Assembly: GCA_965222895.1 (NCBI GenBank)
Contig: CBDCVB010000001.1
Location: 434,001-498,000 of the forward strand
Length of the DNA: 64,000 nucleotides
Direction of reading: 5' to 3'
Source: Bin87 sp965222895
GTDB taxonomy: Bacteria > Chloroflexota > Dehalococcoidia > Lucifugimonadales > UBA3495
This document shows, one piece after another, positions 17,506-24,858 of the stretch (position 1 is the stretch's first letter; each line of letters opens with the position of its first letter). The notes under the pieces were generated by a model. That model was not told the DNA's origin. It made no database searches and worked only from the letters and a program-made list of their open reading frames with translations. Made by a program: the position numbers and the translations under genes.

Positions 17506-18483
17506 ATGAACCACATCGACTGCGGCGGGAATATCACCAGCGTGCCAGGCATTGAGGCCGGGCACTGGACCAATCGGCACGCCGCCACCGGATGTACCGC
17601 GATACTGTGCCGCCACGGAGCAGTGGGTGGTGTTGCGGTACGCGGCGGTTCGCCCGGCACCCACGAAACCGACCTGCTCAACCCGATCCGCCGCGTTGAC
17701 CGGGTGCATGGGGTGATGCTCAGTGGCGGCAGCGCATTCGGACTGGCGGCGGCCATCGGCTTGCAACGCTGGCTGGAAGAGCAGGGCATCGGGTTTGAAA
17801 CCAGACACGCTCGAGTACCCATCGTGCCGGCGGCCATCCTTTACGACTTGGGCATCGGCGAGCCTTCCGTGCGGCCCGACGCGGATGCGGGTTACGCGGC
17901 CGGGGCGGTCGCATCCAACGCTCCGTTGGTCGCGGGCACGGTGGGCGCGGGAACCGGGGCTACGGTGGCCAAGGGCCTGGGAGCCGCCGGGGCCATCAAA
18001 GGGGGCATCGGTTCCGCCAGCATCACCCTGGCCGATGGCGTGTCGGTCGGCGCAGCGGTCGCCGTCAACGCCTGGGGCGGCGTCTACGACCACTACAACG
18101 GCACACTGATCGCCGGCCCACGCCGAGATGGTGGACGGATGTCGGACCCCGTGGAGGTAGTGCTCAACGGCGAGGCCGCCGCCGCCGCTGCCCTCCTGGC
18201 GAACACCACCATCGGGGTGGTCGCCACCGACGCCGCGCTGGACAAGATGCAATCCAACTTCGTCGCTTCCTCGGCCCACGATGGTCTGGCTCTGACCATC
18301 CGACCGTGCCATACCCCCACCGACGGCGATACGCTGTTCTGCCTGGCCACCGGCCAAAACGCCGCGCCGGCCGACCTCGTGGCAATCGTTACCGCCGCAA
18401 CCCAGGTTACCGCCCTGGCGGTCATCGACGCCTTGCAGTCAGCAACGGGCCTGGCCGGCTTCCCGTCGATTCAGGAACTCTGA
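17506..18483 (+). CDS. P1 family peptidase (DmpA/BapA-like aminopeptidase)
   Basis: A self-processing N-terminal-nucleophile hydrolase of the DmpA/beta-aminopeptidase superfamily, about 325 residues. The family cleavage region is NTTIGVVATDAALDK, where the second Thr would become the N-terminal nucleophile of the beta chain after autoproteolysis. A Gly-rich stretch (GTVGAGTGATVAKG) and AHDGLALTIRP are also typical. The frame is open from ATG 17461; ATG 17506 lines up better with the family start, but neither has a ribosome site. Its stop overlaps the next start (TGATG). Confidence 0.85.
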   Translation: MNHIDCGGNITSVPGIEAGHWTNRHAATGCTAILCRHGAVGGVAVRGGSPGTHETDLLNPIRRVDRVHGVMLSGGSAFGLAAAIGLQRWLEEQGIGFETRHARVPIVPAAILYDLGIGEPSVRPDADAGYAAGAVASNAPLVAGTVGAGTGATVAKGLGAAGAIKGGIGSASITLADGVSVGAAVAVNAWGGVYDHYNGTLIAGPRRDGGRMSDPVEVVLNGEAAAAAALLANTTIGVVATDAALDKMQSNFVASSAHDGLALTIRPCHTPTDGDTLFCLATGQNAAPADLVAIVTAATQVTALAVIDALQSATGLAGFPSIQEL

Positions 18484-19388
18484 TGCCCAGCGATAACATA
18501 TCGGCGAACCGCGACTTAAGGATTGGCTTCATCGGCGTGGGCACGTTGGGTCGAGGTCTCGCCCTGGCGCTGGACGGGGTGGGCTGCAACGTAACCGCCG
18601 CCGCCAGCCGCCGTCGGGACAGCGCAAATTGGCTGGCCGATCGCGTCAGCAGTTGTCAGGCGTTGGACGCAGCCCAGGACGTTGCCGATGCTTGCGATCT
18701 GGTGTTCATTACCACGCCCGACGGTGTCATCGCCGATGTTGCCGGGTCTGTGAGGTGGCGCAACGACCAGGGTGTTGCCCATTGCTGCGGGGCGGCATCG
18801 GTAGAGTTGCTGGCGTCAGCGGCGGCGTCCGGCGCAGCGGTGGGCGCGATGCACCCCTTTCAAACCTTCGCCGGCCTGAGCGAGCCGGCCGACGCCGCCC
18901 GCCGGCTCACCGGAGTAACCTTCGCCGTGGCCGCCACCGGCTGGCTGGAAGACTACCTGCCCCGCCTGGCTGAAACTCTCGGCGGTCGCGCCATCACCAT
19001 CTCCGACGATATGCGCCCTCTGTACCATGCCAGCGCCGTGCTGGGGTGCGGGCAGGTTACGGCGCTGCTCGACGCCGCCATCAGTCTCTGGTCTGAACTC
19101 GGCCTGAGCCGGGAGGACGGTACACAGGCCGCCATTCCCTTGGCCAGGGCCACCATCGAGGCTATCGCCAACGCCGGTACGGAGGGCGCCGTAACCGGCC
19201 CGGCGGTCCGCGGCGACGCCGCCACCGTGCAAGCCCACATGGATGCCCTCGCGCGCCACGCCCCACATCTCGTGCCCTTGTATCGCCAGCTCACCCTGGC
19301 GTCCCTGCCCCTGGCTCGCAGCAGGGGAATCGACGCCGAGCGCATCGCGCGTTTGGTCGATGCAGTCGCCGGCGACGGGTCGGCCTGA
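18483..19388 (+). CDS. Rossmann-fold protein with DUF2520 domain
   Basis: 301 residues. The N-terminal NAD(P)-binding fold shows GFIGVGTLGRGLALAL, followed by a helical DUF2520 domain resembling the C-terminal half of ketopantoate reductases (MHPFQTFAGL block). Members often lie beside pantothenate genes, and here panB follows within 16 bp, so a role in the pantothenate/CoA branch is plausible but unproven. The start overlaps the stop of the peptidase gene as TGATG, implying translational coupling; the frame is open further upstream only as read-through of that gene. Confidence 0.8.
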   Translation: MPSDNISANRDLRIGFIGVGTLGRGLALALDGVGCNVTAAASRRRDSANWLADRVSSCQALDAAQDVADACDLVFITTPDGVIADVAGSVRWRNDQGVAHCCGAASVELLASAAASGAAVGAMHPFQTFAGLSEPADAARRLTGVTFAVAATGWLEDYLPRLAETLGGRAITISDDMRPLYHASAVLGCGQVTALLDAAISLWSELGLSREDGTQAAIPLARATIEAIANAGTEGAVTGPAVRGDAATVQAHMDALARHAPHLVPLYRQLTLASLPLARSRGIDAERIARLVDAVAGDGSA

Positions 19389-19394
19389 TACAAT
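19386..19394 (+). promoter_or_regulatory. extended -10 (TGATACAAT) before panB
   Basis: TG-A-TACAAT ends 9 bases before the panB ATG, so a transcript from it would be nearly leaderless. It overlaps the stop codon of the DUF2520 gene. No good -35 was found, as expected for extended -10 promoters. Confidence 0.4.
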
Positions 19395-19403
19395 CGCCCC
19401 ACC

Positions 19404-20237
19404 ATGGCTATTACAATCACGCGACTGGCCGAGATGAAGCGATCTGGGGAGAAAATCCCCATGGTTACCGCTTACGACTACACTGCTGCCCGCATCGCCG
19501 ACGCCGCCGGAATTCCCATCCTGCTGGTTGGTGACAGCCTGGGCATGGTGGTGCTGGGCTATGATTCCACCATACCCGTCACTATGGACGACATGGTGCA
19601 TCACGCCCGCATGGTGAGTCGAGGCGCCAAGGAGGCGCTGGTGGTTGCCGATCTGCCCTTCATGGCCTACCAGGTGAACGCCGAGGAAGCAATGCGGAAC
19701 GCGGGCCGGCTGATGCAGGAGGGGGGCGCTCACACCGTCAAGCTGGAAGGCGGGGTGTCGATCGCCGATACCGTGCGGCGGATCGTCGACGCCGGCGTGC
19801 CGGTGATGGGCCACATCGGGCTCACGCCGCAGTCGGTGAACGCGTTGGGAGGATACCGGGTGCAGGGACGCACCAAGGCGGCGGCGCGGCGGGTGCTCGA
19901 CGACGCCCAGGCGCTGGAGAACGCCGGAGCGTACGCCGTGGTGCTCGAGTGTGTTCCGAGCCCGCTGGCCAAAGTCATCACCGAACGGCTGACCATCCCG
20001 ACCATCGGCATCGGCGCCGGGCCCGATTGCGACGGTCAGGTGCAGGTGTTCCACGACATGCTGGGGCTGTACTCCGAGTTTCTCCCCAAGCACGCCCGCC
20101 GCTACGCCAACCTTGCAGAAGACGTGTCGGCGGCGTTTCGCCGGTACGCCGAGGATGTACGCGGTGGCGATTTCCCCAGTGCAGCGGAAAGCTTCACGAT
20201 GAACGAGAGTTTGCTGACCGACCTGCTGGATACCTGA
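19404..20237 (+). CDS. panB: 3-methyl-2-oxobutanoate hydroxymethyltransferase
   Basis: PanB transfers a hydroxymethyl group from methylene-tetrahydrofolate to alpha-ketoisovalerate to make ketopantoate, the first committed step of pantothenate and CoA synthesis. The 277-residue protein shows the family blocks MVTAYDYTAARIAD, VGDSLGMVVLGYDST, KLEGG, MGHIGLTPQSV and FHDMLGL. Asp and Glu ligands for the metal are in these blocks. There is no ribosome site; the extended -10 immediately upstream suggests a very short leader. No panC or panD is nearby. Confidence 0.95.
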   Translation: MAITITRLAEMKRSGEKIPMVTAYDYTAARIADAAGIPILLVGDSLGMVVLGYDSTIPVTMDDMVHHARMVSRGAKEALVVADLPFMAYQVNAEEAMRNAGRLMQEGGAHTVKLEGGVSIADTVRRIVDAGVPVMGHIGLTPQSVNALGGYRVQGRTKAAARRVLDDAQALENAGAYAVVLECVPSPLAKVITERLTIPTIGIGAGPDCDGQVQVFHDMLGLYSEFLPKHARRYANLAEDVSAAFRRYAEDVRGGDFPSAAESFTMNESLLTDLLDT

Positions 20238-20238
20238 T

Positions 20239-20755
20239 GTGGGGTTTCAGCTGGAGGAGGAGCAGGTAGAACGCGGTAGTCCGTTCGACGTGGTGGCCCA
20301 ACATATTGGCAGGTTCCTGTCCACCTTCCTGATTCTCTGGGCCACACTCACCAGCATCGTTTCCTACTCGCGAATTATTACTTCGGGAAGCGAGCCGCTC
20401 GCCTGGCACGAAACTGCTACAATCATCATATCTGCCGCCGCCGTCACGGTCGGAATCGCGTTCCCGCTGTCCATCGCTGTCGTAGCTGTCCATCGCTGTC
20501 GTAGAGGGAATACCAATGGTTTTTGCACATTTCATCAAACTCCGTAATCGCGAGGAAAGCTTGGAGCAAGGACGCGAGGAAGGGCGCGAAGCAGGCCGCA
20601 AGCAAGGCCTTAAAGAGGGGCGCGATGCAACCAACCGTCTATGGATGGACTGGGTCAGGCGCAAAGCGGAGGCCGAATCTGCTGGGGAGTCTTTCGATGA
20701 GCCGCCCCCCAATCTGCAATCCAGTAACGGTGCCAACGATAGCTCGCCTGTTTGA
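20239..20755 (+). pseudogene. membrane protein gene split by a 19-bp tandem duplication
   Basis: Two overlapping reading frames belong to one gene. Frame one (20239-20547, GTG start) encodes two transmembrane helices (about 28-48 and 60-83), then runs out of frame. Frame two (20516-20755) encodes a highly charged Glu/Arg/Lys tail (LRNREESLEQGREEG...). They are separated by two perfect copies of a 19-bp sequence (20466-20484, 20485-20503). Removing one copy joins them into a continuous protein of about 165 residues. The second part has its own ATG with GAGGGA upstream and might still be made alone. Family not recognised. Confidence 0.7.
20466..20503 (+). repeat. 19-bp perfect tandem duplication (frameshifting)
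   Basis: GCTGTCCATCGCTGTCGTA occurs twice head to tail inside the membrane protein gene. Because 19 is not a multiple of three, it shifts the frame at the end of the second transmembrane helix. Confidence 0.9.
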
Positions 20756-20785
20756 TCACCAATTGCATCCAAGGACGAACGCAAT

Positions 20786-21637
20786 ATGCCCAGACTCGAA
20801 GGAAAGACCGCGATCGTAACCGGAGCCAGCCGCGGCATCGGCGCCGAAGTGAGCCGGCTGTTCGCTGCCGAAGGCGCCCGCGTCATTTGCGCTGCCCGCA
20901 CGGTGAACGAGGGAGACCACCCTCTGGAAGGTTCCTTGTCCAAAACCATCGCCGATATCAAGGAAGCCGGCGGAGAGGCCACTGCGGTGGCCGCCAACAT
21001 TTCGCTACCCGAAGACTGCGAGATGCTGGTGGAGGAAACCCGTCGCATCTACGGCCCGGTGGACGTGTTGGTCAACAACGCCGCCCTCACCTACTACCTG
21101 CCCATCAAGGATTTCCCGGTCAATCGCTGGATGCGATCCTGGGCGGTAAACTTCCACGCCCCCTTCATTCTCAGTCAGCTGGTGTTGGCCGACATGATCC
21201 CCCGCGAGTCGGGCAGTATCGTCAACATATCTTCCGGCGCCGCCGTCGGCCCGGGTCGGGGTCCGTACACCACGCCAACCAACAACGGGACCTGCTATGG
21301 GGCGGAAAAAGCCGCCCTGGAACGGTTCTCCCAGGGACTGGCCCAGGAAGTTTTCGAACACGGTATCTCGGTAACCGCGGTGGCGCCCTCCCTGGTAGTA
21401 CCGACCCCGGGCACGGTTTTCCACCACCTGGTGGATGGCATGGACGACCCACGCGGCGAACCGCCGGAGATGCTGGCCCGGGCCACGCTTTTGCTAGCAT
21501 CGGAATCTCCGGAAAAAGTCACTGGTCGAGTGTGTTACAGCCAGCAGATTCTGCTTGAATTCGGCTGGATCGAAGCAGGCCGAGGCTGGGGAGTAGACGA
21601 CACCCGCGGGCCGGGCAGCGGATACAGCCAAATCTGA
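20786..21637 (+). CDS. SDR family NAD(P)-dependent oxidoreductase
   Basis: A classical short-chain dehydrogenase of 283 residues with the cofactor motif TGASRGIG, the NNA motif (VNNAAL) and the YxxxK pair in CYGAEKAAL; a Ser-rich IVNISSGAA stretch supplies the catalytic Ser. The C-terminal tail (after about residue 255) is longer than usual. It precedes an acyl-CoA dehydrogenase by 45 bp and likely takes part in oxidation of a CoA-linked or hydroxylated substrate. Confidence 0.92.
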   Translation: MPRLEGKTAIVTGASRGIGAEVSRLFAAEGARVICAARTVNEGDHPLEGSLSKTIADIKEAGGEATAVAANISLPEDCEMLVEETRRIYGPVDVLVNNAALTYYLPIKDFPVNRWMRSWAVNFHAPFILSQLVLADMIPRESGSIVNISSGAAVGPGRGPYTTPTNNGTCYGAEKAALERFSQGLAQEVFEHGISVTAVAPSLVVPTPGTVFHHLVDGMDDPRGEPPEMLARATLLLASESPEKVTGRVCYSQQILLEFGWIEAGRGWGVDDTRGPGSGYSQI

Positions 21638-21682
21638 CCGCCGTGGTAAGATAGCCGAAATTCCCAGCACAGGAGACCCACC

Positions 21683-22855
21683 ATGGAATTCCAGTTCGGT
21701 ACTGAGGACGCTACGTTCCAGAACGATTTGCGTCAGTTTATCTCCGACGAGTACGTTCCCGAATGGGAACTGGGCGAACGGGGCGCTGGCGAGGATAACT
21801 GGCAGCGAACACTGGACGTGCGCCGCAAGCTGGCCGACCGGGGTTGGCTCACCATGCACTGGCCGGAGGAGTACGGCGGACAGGCCGCCTCACCGGTTCG
21901 CACCGCCATCTTCAACGAGGCAATGACCTATCACCGGGCCCCCGGCCGCGACAACTTCGGTGTCCGCATGATGGGCGCCACGCTGATGATTCACGGCACC
22001 GACGAGCAGAAGGCCGAACACCTGCCCCTGGTCGCCAAAGGTGAAGTGCAGTGGTGCCAGGGCTACAGCGAACCGGAATCCGGCTCCGACCTGGCCTCCC
22101 TGAGCACCCGCGCCATCCGCGACGGCGACGATTTCGTCATCAACGGTAGCAAAATCTGGACCTCCATGGGGCATCGCGGCGACTGGATCATGCTGCTGAC
22201 ACGCACCGATACCGACGCGCCCAAGCACCGGGGCATCAGTTTCTTCCTGGTCGACATGAAAACGCCCGGCATTGAGGTGCGCCCCATCATCAACATGGGC
22301 GGTCGCCACGAGTTCAATCAGGTGATTTTCGACAACGTGCGCGTCCCGGCACGCAACATCGTTGGCGAGGAAAACCGCGGCTGGTACGTCGCAGTCACCC
22401 TGCTGGATTTTGAACGCTCCGGAATCGACTACTCGGCAGCCGCCCGCCGCCATCTGGACGACACGCGCCAGTGGGCCGACGGCATCAACCGCAACGGCAA
22501 GCCGCTGAGTCAGGAACCCTGGGTTCGCAACGTGCTGGCCGACCGCTACATCGAAACCGAAGTTGCCCGGCTCATCGCCTACAACGTGGCCTGGATGCAG
22601 GGCGAGGGGTTGGTGCCCAACAAAGAAGCGTCGATGTCCAAGGTATTCGGCAGCGAAACCGTGCAGCGCACCACCGCTTCTTGCCTGGAAATCATGGGCA
22701 TGTACGGTGGGCTGCGCGACGAAAAGTGGACACCGCTGGAAGCGGATATGCAGGAGCATTGGCTGCGCGCCTTCTCCCACACCATCGCAGCCGGCACGAG
22801 TGAGGTGCAGCGAAACATTATTGCGAGTAGGGGGCTGGGTTTGCCGCGGGGGTAG
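21683..22855 (+). CDS. acyl-CoA dehydrogenase
   Basis: FAD-dependent acyl-CoA dehydrogenase, 390 residues. It has the family signatures WCQGYSEPESGSDLAS, FVINGSKIWTS and the C-terminal GTSEVQRNIIASRGLGLPR. A conventional catalytic Glu position near IMGMYGGL is not obvious, and the N-terminus (EFQFGTEDATFQNDLRQFI) resembles FadE-type members from actinobacterial steroid or complex-acid catabolism. GGAGACC upstream supports the start. Confidence 0.93.
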   Translation: MEFQFGTEDATFQNDLRQFISDEYVPEWELGERGAGEDNWQRTLDVRRKLADRGWLTMHWPEEYGGQAASPVRTAIFNEAMTYHRAPGRDNFGVRMMGATLMIHGTDEQKAEHLPLVAKGEVQWCQGYSEPESGSDLASLSTRAIRDGDDFVINGSKIWTSMGHRGDWIMLLTRTDTDAPKHRGISFFLVDMKTPGIEVRPIINMGGRHEFNQVIFDNVRVPARNIVGEENRGWYVAVTLLDFERSGIDYSAAARRHLDDTRQWADGINRNGKPLSQEPWVRNVLADRYIETEVARLIAYNVAWMQGEGLVPNKEASMSKVFGSETVQRTTASCLEIMGMYGGLRDEKWTPLEADMQEHWLRAFSHTIAAGTSEVQRNIIASRGLGLPRG

Positions 22856-22878
22856 GCGGCCCGCTAGCGTGCGAAAGT

Positions 22879-23217
22879 ATGCGACTGCCCAACGCGGAAC
22901 ACGCGCATGTCGAACCGGCGAAAATTGTGGACTATTTGCTGTCGGATGACCATCCAAAGGGTGGCAGCAAGGCAGGTTTCTTTGTCAGGTTCGGGTTCAA
23001 TCGCACACAGTGGCGCCTTTTAGAGCAGGCGTTGCTGGCCCACGGAAGGGACCATGGAATCGTCGCTACCTATGAAACTCAACACGGCCTGCTCTTTGTT
23101 ATTCATGGTACTATCGAAACACCGGACGGTCGAAATCCGCGGATAAGAACCGTTTGGATGATTGATCACGGCTACGATCCGCCCCGGATCGTTACCGCCT
23201 ATCCGCTGGAGACGTAG
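22879..23217 (+). CDS. DUF6883 domain protein
   Basis: 112 residues. It has the LPNAEHAHVEPAKIVDYLLSxxHP N-terminal pattern and later ...GRNPRIRTVWMIDHG, characteristic of the DUF6883 family. These small proteins are commonly encoded directly before a DUF4926 protein in a two-gene cassette resembling a toxin-antitoxin pair; biochemical function is not established here. Only 2 bp separate it from the DUF4926 domain encoded next. Confidence 0.75.
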   Translation: MRLPNAEHAHVEPAKIVDYLLSDDHPKGGSKAGFFVRFGFNRTQWRLLEQALLAHGRDHGIVATYETQHGLLFVIHGTIETPDGRNPRIRTVWMIDHGYDPPRIVTAYPLET

Positions 23218-23219
23218 AT

Positions 23220-24194
23220 ATGATTCGTGAGCTTGGCTTGGTCGCGCTTACCGAAGATTTGTTGAAGTACGGGCTCAGAGCCGGCGACGTTGGCACCGTC
23301 GTACACGTTCATCCTCACGACGTGGCATACATCGTTGAGTTTATATCCCCCGAAGGTAAAACCATTGCAGTGGCCCCCGTCGAGCATGGACAGGTCCGCC
23401 CAGCAACCCCTGCTGAACTTCCGGCGGACACTGTCCGCTACGATAGAACTCCCGACGGCGTAGCCATACTGTCGCTGACCAACCCCAGGAAACGCAACGT
23501 GTTGTCGTCTGCCGTCCTGGCAGCGTTGGAGGAATGGCTCGCTGAAATTGCCAATGACCCGGCCGCCCGCGTCGTCGTCATCCGCGCGGAGGGGCCGGTG
23601 TTCAGTTCCGGCCACGACCTGAACGAACTGGTTGACGGCGACGCCGAGCAATACGCGGACGTTTTCGCCGCCTGCACCCGCGTTATGGAGGCTATCCGCC
23701 TGCTGCCCAAACCGGTGATCGCCCAGGTGCAGGGACTGGCCACCGCCGCCGGTTGCCAGCTGGTTGCCACCTGCGACATCGCCGTGGCCGCTGACAACGC
23801 CGCCTTTGCCACCCCAGGCGTCCAGATTGGGTTGTTCTGCACCACGCCCGGCGTGGCGGTGGCCCGTTCCGTGATGCCCAAAAAGGCCATGGAAATGCTG
23901 CTCACCGGCCGGCCCATCTCGGCGCAGGAAGCCCTGGAATTTGGCCTGATCAGCCGCATCGCGCCGGCCGACGAGCTGGAAGCGCAGACGATGCTGCTGG
24001 CCCAGCAGATTGCTTCCGCCAGCGCCCACGCCCTCGCCCTGGGCAAGGCCGCCTTCTACCAGCAAATCGAGATGCACCGTCCGGCGGCCTACCAGTTCGC
24101 CAGCCAGGTCATGGTGGACAACCTGCTGGCCGATGATGCCAAAGAGGGTATTTCGGCATTTCTGGAGAAGCGTCCGCCGGTTTGGAGGACGTAA
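23220..24194 (+). CDS. DUF4926 domain fused to enoyl-CoA hydratase (ECHDC3-like)
   Basis: 324 residues in one uninterrupted frame. Residues 1-63 match DUF4926 (LVALTEDL...GDVGTVVHV...AYIVEFISPEGKT), normally a separate small protein. From about residue 69 a complete crotonase domain follows, closest in pattern to ECHDC3: SSGHDLNEL (129-137), GLATAAGCQLVATCDIAVA, PGVQIGLFCTTPGVAVAR and LGKAAFYQQ. The oxyanion-hole segments are intact. No ATG or GTG with a ribosome site lies at the junction, so hydratase appears to be made only as a fusion. This looks like a cassette captured at the 5' end of an existing hydratase gene. Confidence 0.8.
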   Translation: MIRELGLVALTEDLLKYGLRAGDVGTVVHVHPHDVAYIVEFISPEGKTIAVAPVEHGQVRPATPAELPADTVRYDRTPDGVAILSLTNPRKRNVLSSAVLAALEEWLAEIANDPAARVVVIRAEGPVFSSGHDLNELVDGDAEQYADVFAACTRVMEAIRLLPKPVIAQVQGLATAAGCQLVATCDIAVAADNAAFATPGVQIGLFCTTPGVAVARSVMPKKAMEMLLTGRPISAQEALEFGLISRIAPADELEAQTMLLAQQIASASAHALALGKAAFYQQIEMHRPAAYQFASQVMVDNLLADDAKEGISAFLEKRPPVWRT

Positions 24195-24205
24195 GGGTTT
24201 GGGAC

Positions 24206-24290
24206 TGAATTTACATCGATGGACAGGATGCACAGGATTGTTAGTCAGGGGTCATTAAATCCTGCTCATCCTGTATATCCATGCAATAGT
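24206..24290. repeat. dispersed repeat, ATCCTGTATATCCATG family (copy 1)
   Basis: Imperfect inverted repeat of the type TTTACATCGATGGACAGGATG ... CATCCTGTATATCCATG. Related sequence occurs at 47422-47492, 52848-52883 and 63019-63060. Confidence 0.7.
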
Positions 24291-24318
24291 TAAATAGTTG
24301 CTTTGTGGGGGCAGACAA

Positions 24319-24840
24319 ATGGCGTTGCAAGAATTTATCAAAGGTTCATTCGATAGCCATTGGGAATGGATGGAACGCTATGTGGACGGGTTGACCCAGG
24401 CCGAGATCGAGTTCGCTCCCAACGACCAGTGCCACTCCATCGGCTTCATCCTGTGGCACTACGGACGCGCGCTGGACATGTGGGTGCAGTCGCTGGCCCG
24501 TCGCGGCGGCGTCCAACTCTACGAAACCGGATGGGCTGAGCGGCTCGGCAAACAACCCGAGCCCATGGACGTGGGCTTCGGATACTCGGCGGAAGATTTG
24601 GGCAACTGGCAATGTCCGGACAAGGCCGTGCTGCTGGAATACGCCAACACCGCCCGCAACAACCTGCTGGAATTCCTGGCCGAGCACGACGACGCCTCGC
24701 TGGTAAGTACCGAAATGACCAACCGTCGCGGCGAAACCATGGCCGTGGTCGATATGTTCCGACTGCTTATCTGGGAAGTTAACCAGCACGGCGGCCAAGC
24801 TGGCTACCTGCGCGGTATGCAGCGGGGGTTGGGACAGTAG
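24319..24840 (+). CDS. DinB family protein
   Basis: 173-residue four-helix-bundle protein of the DinB/YfiT superfamily. The metal-binding His residues are visible in FILWHYGRALDMW and in VNQHGGQAGYLR near the C-terminus. Such proteins are metal-dependent transferases or hydrolases, often thiol-S-transferases; the substrate cannot be predicted. An upstream in-frame ATG at 24298 is less likely than ATG 24319, which has GGGGGC before it. Confidence 0.85.
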   Translation: MALQEFIKGSFDSHWEWMERYVDGLTQAEIEFAPNDQCHSIGFILWHYGRALDMWVQSLARRGGVQLYETGWAERLGKQPEPMDVGFGYSAEDLGNWQCPDKAVLLEYANTARNNLLEFLAEHDDASLVSTEMTNRRGETMAVVDMFRLLIWEVNQHGGQAGYLRGMQRGLGQ

Positions 24841-24858
24841 CGCCGGAATAGCACATCC

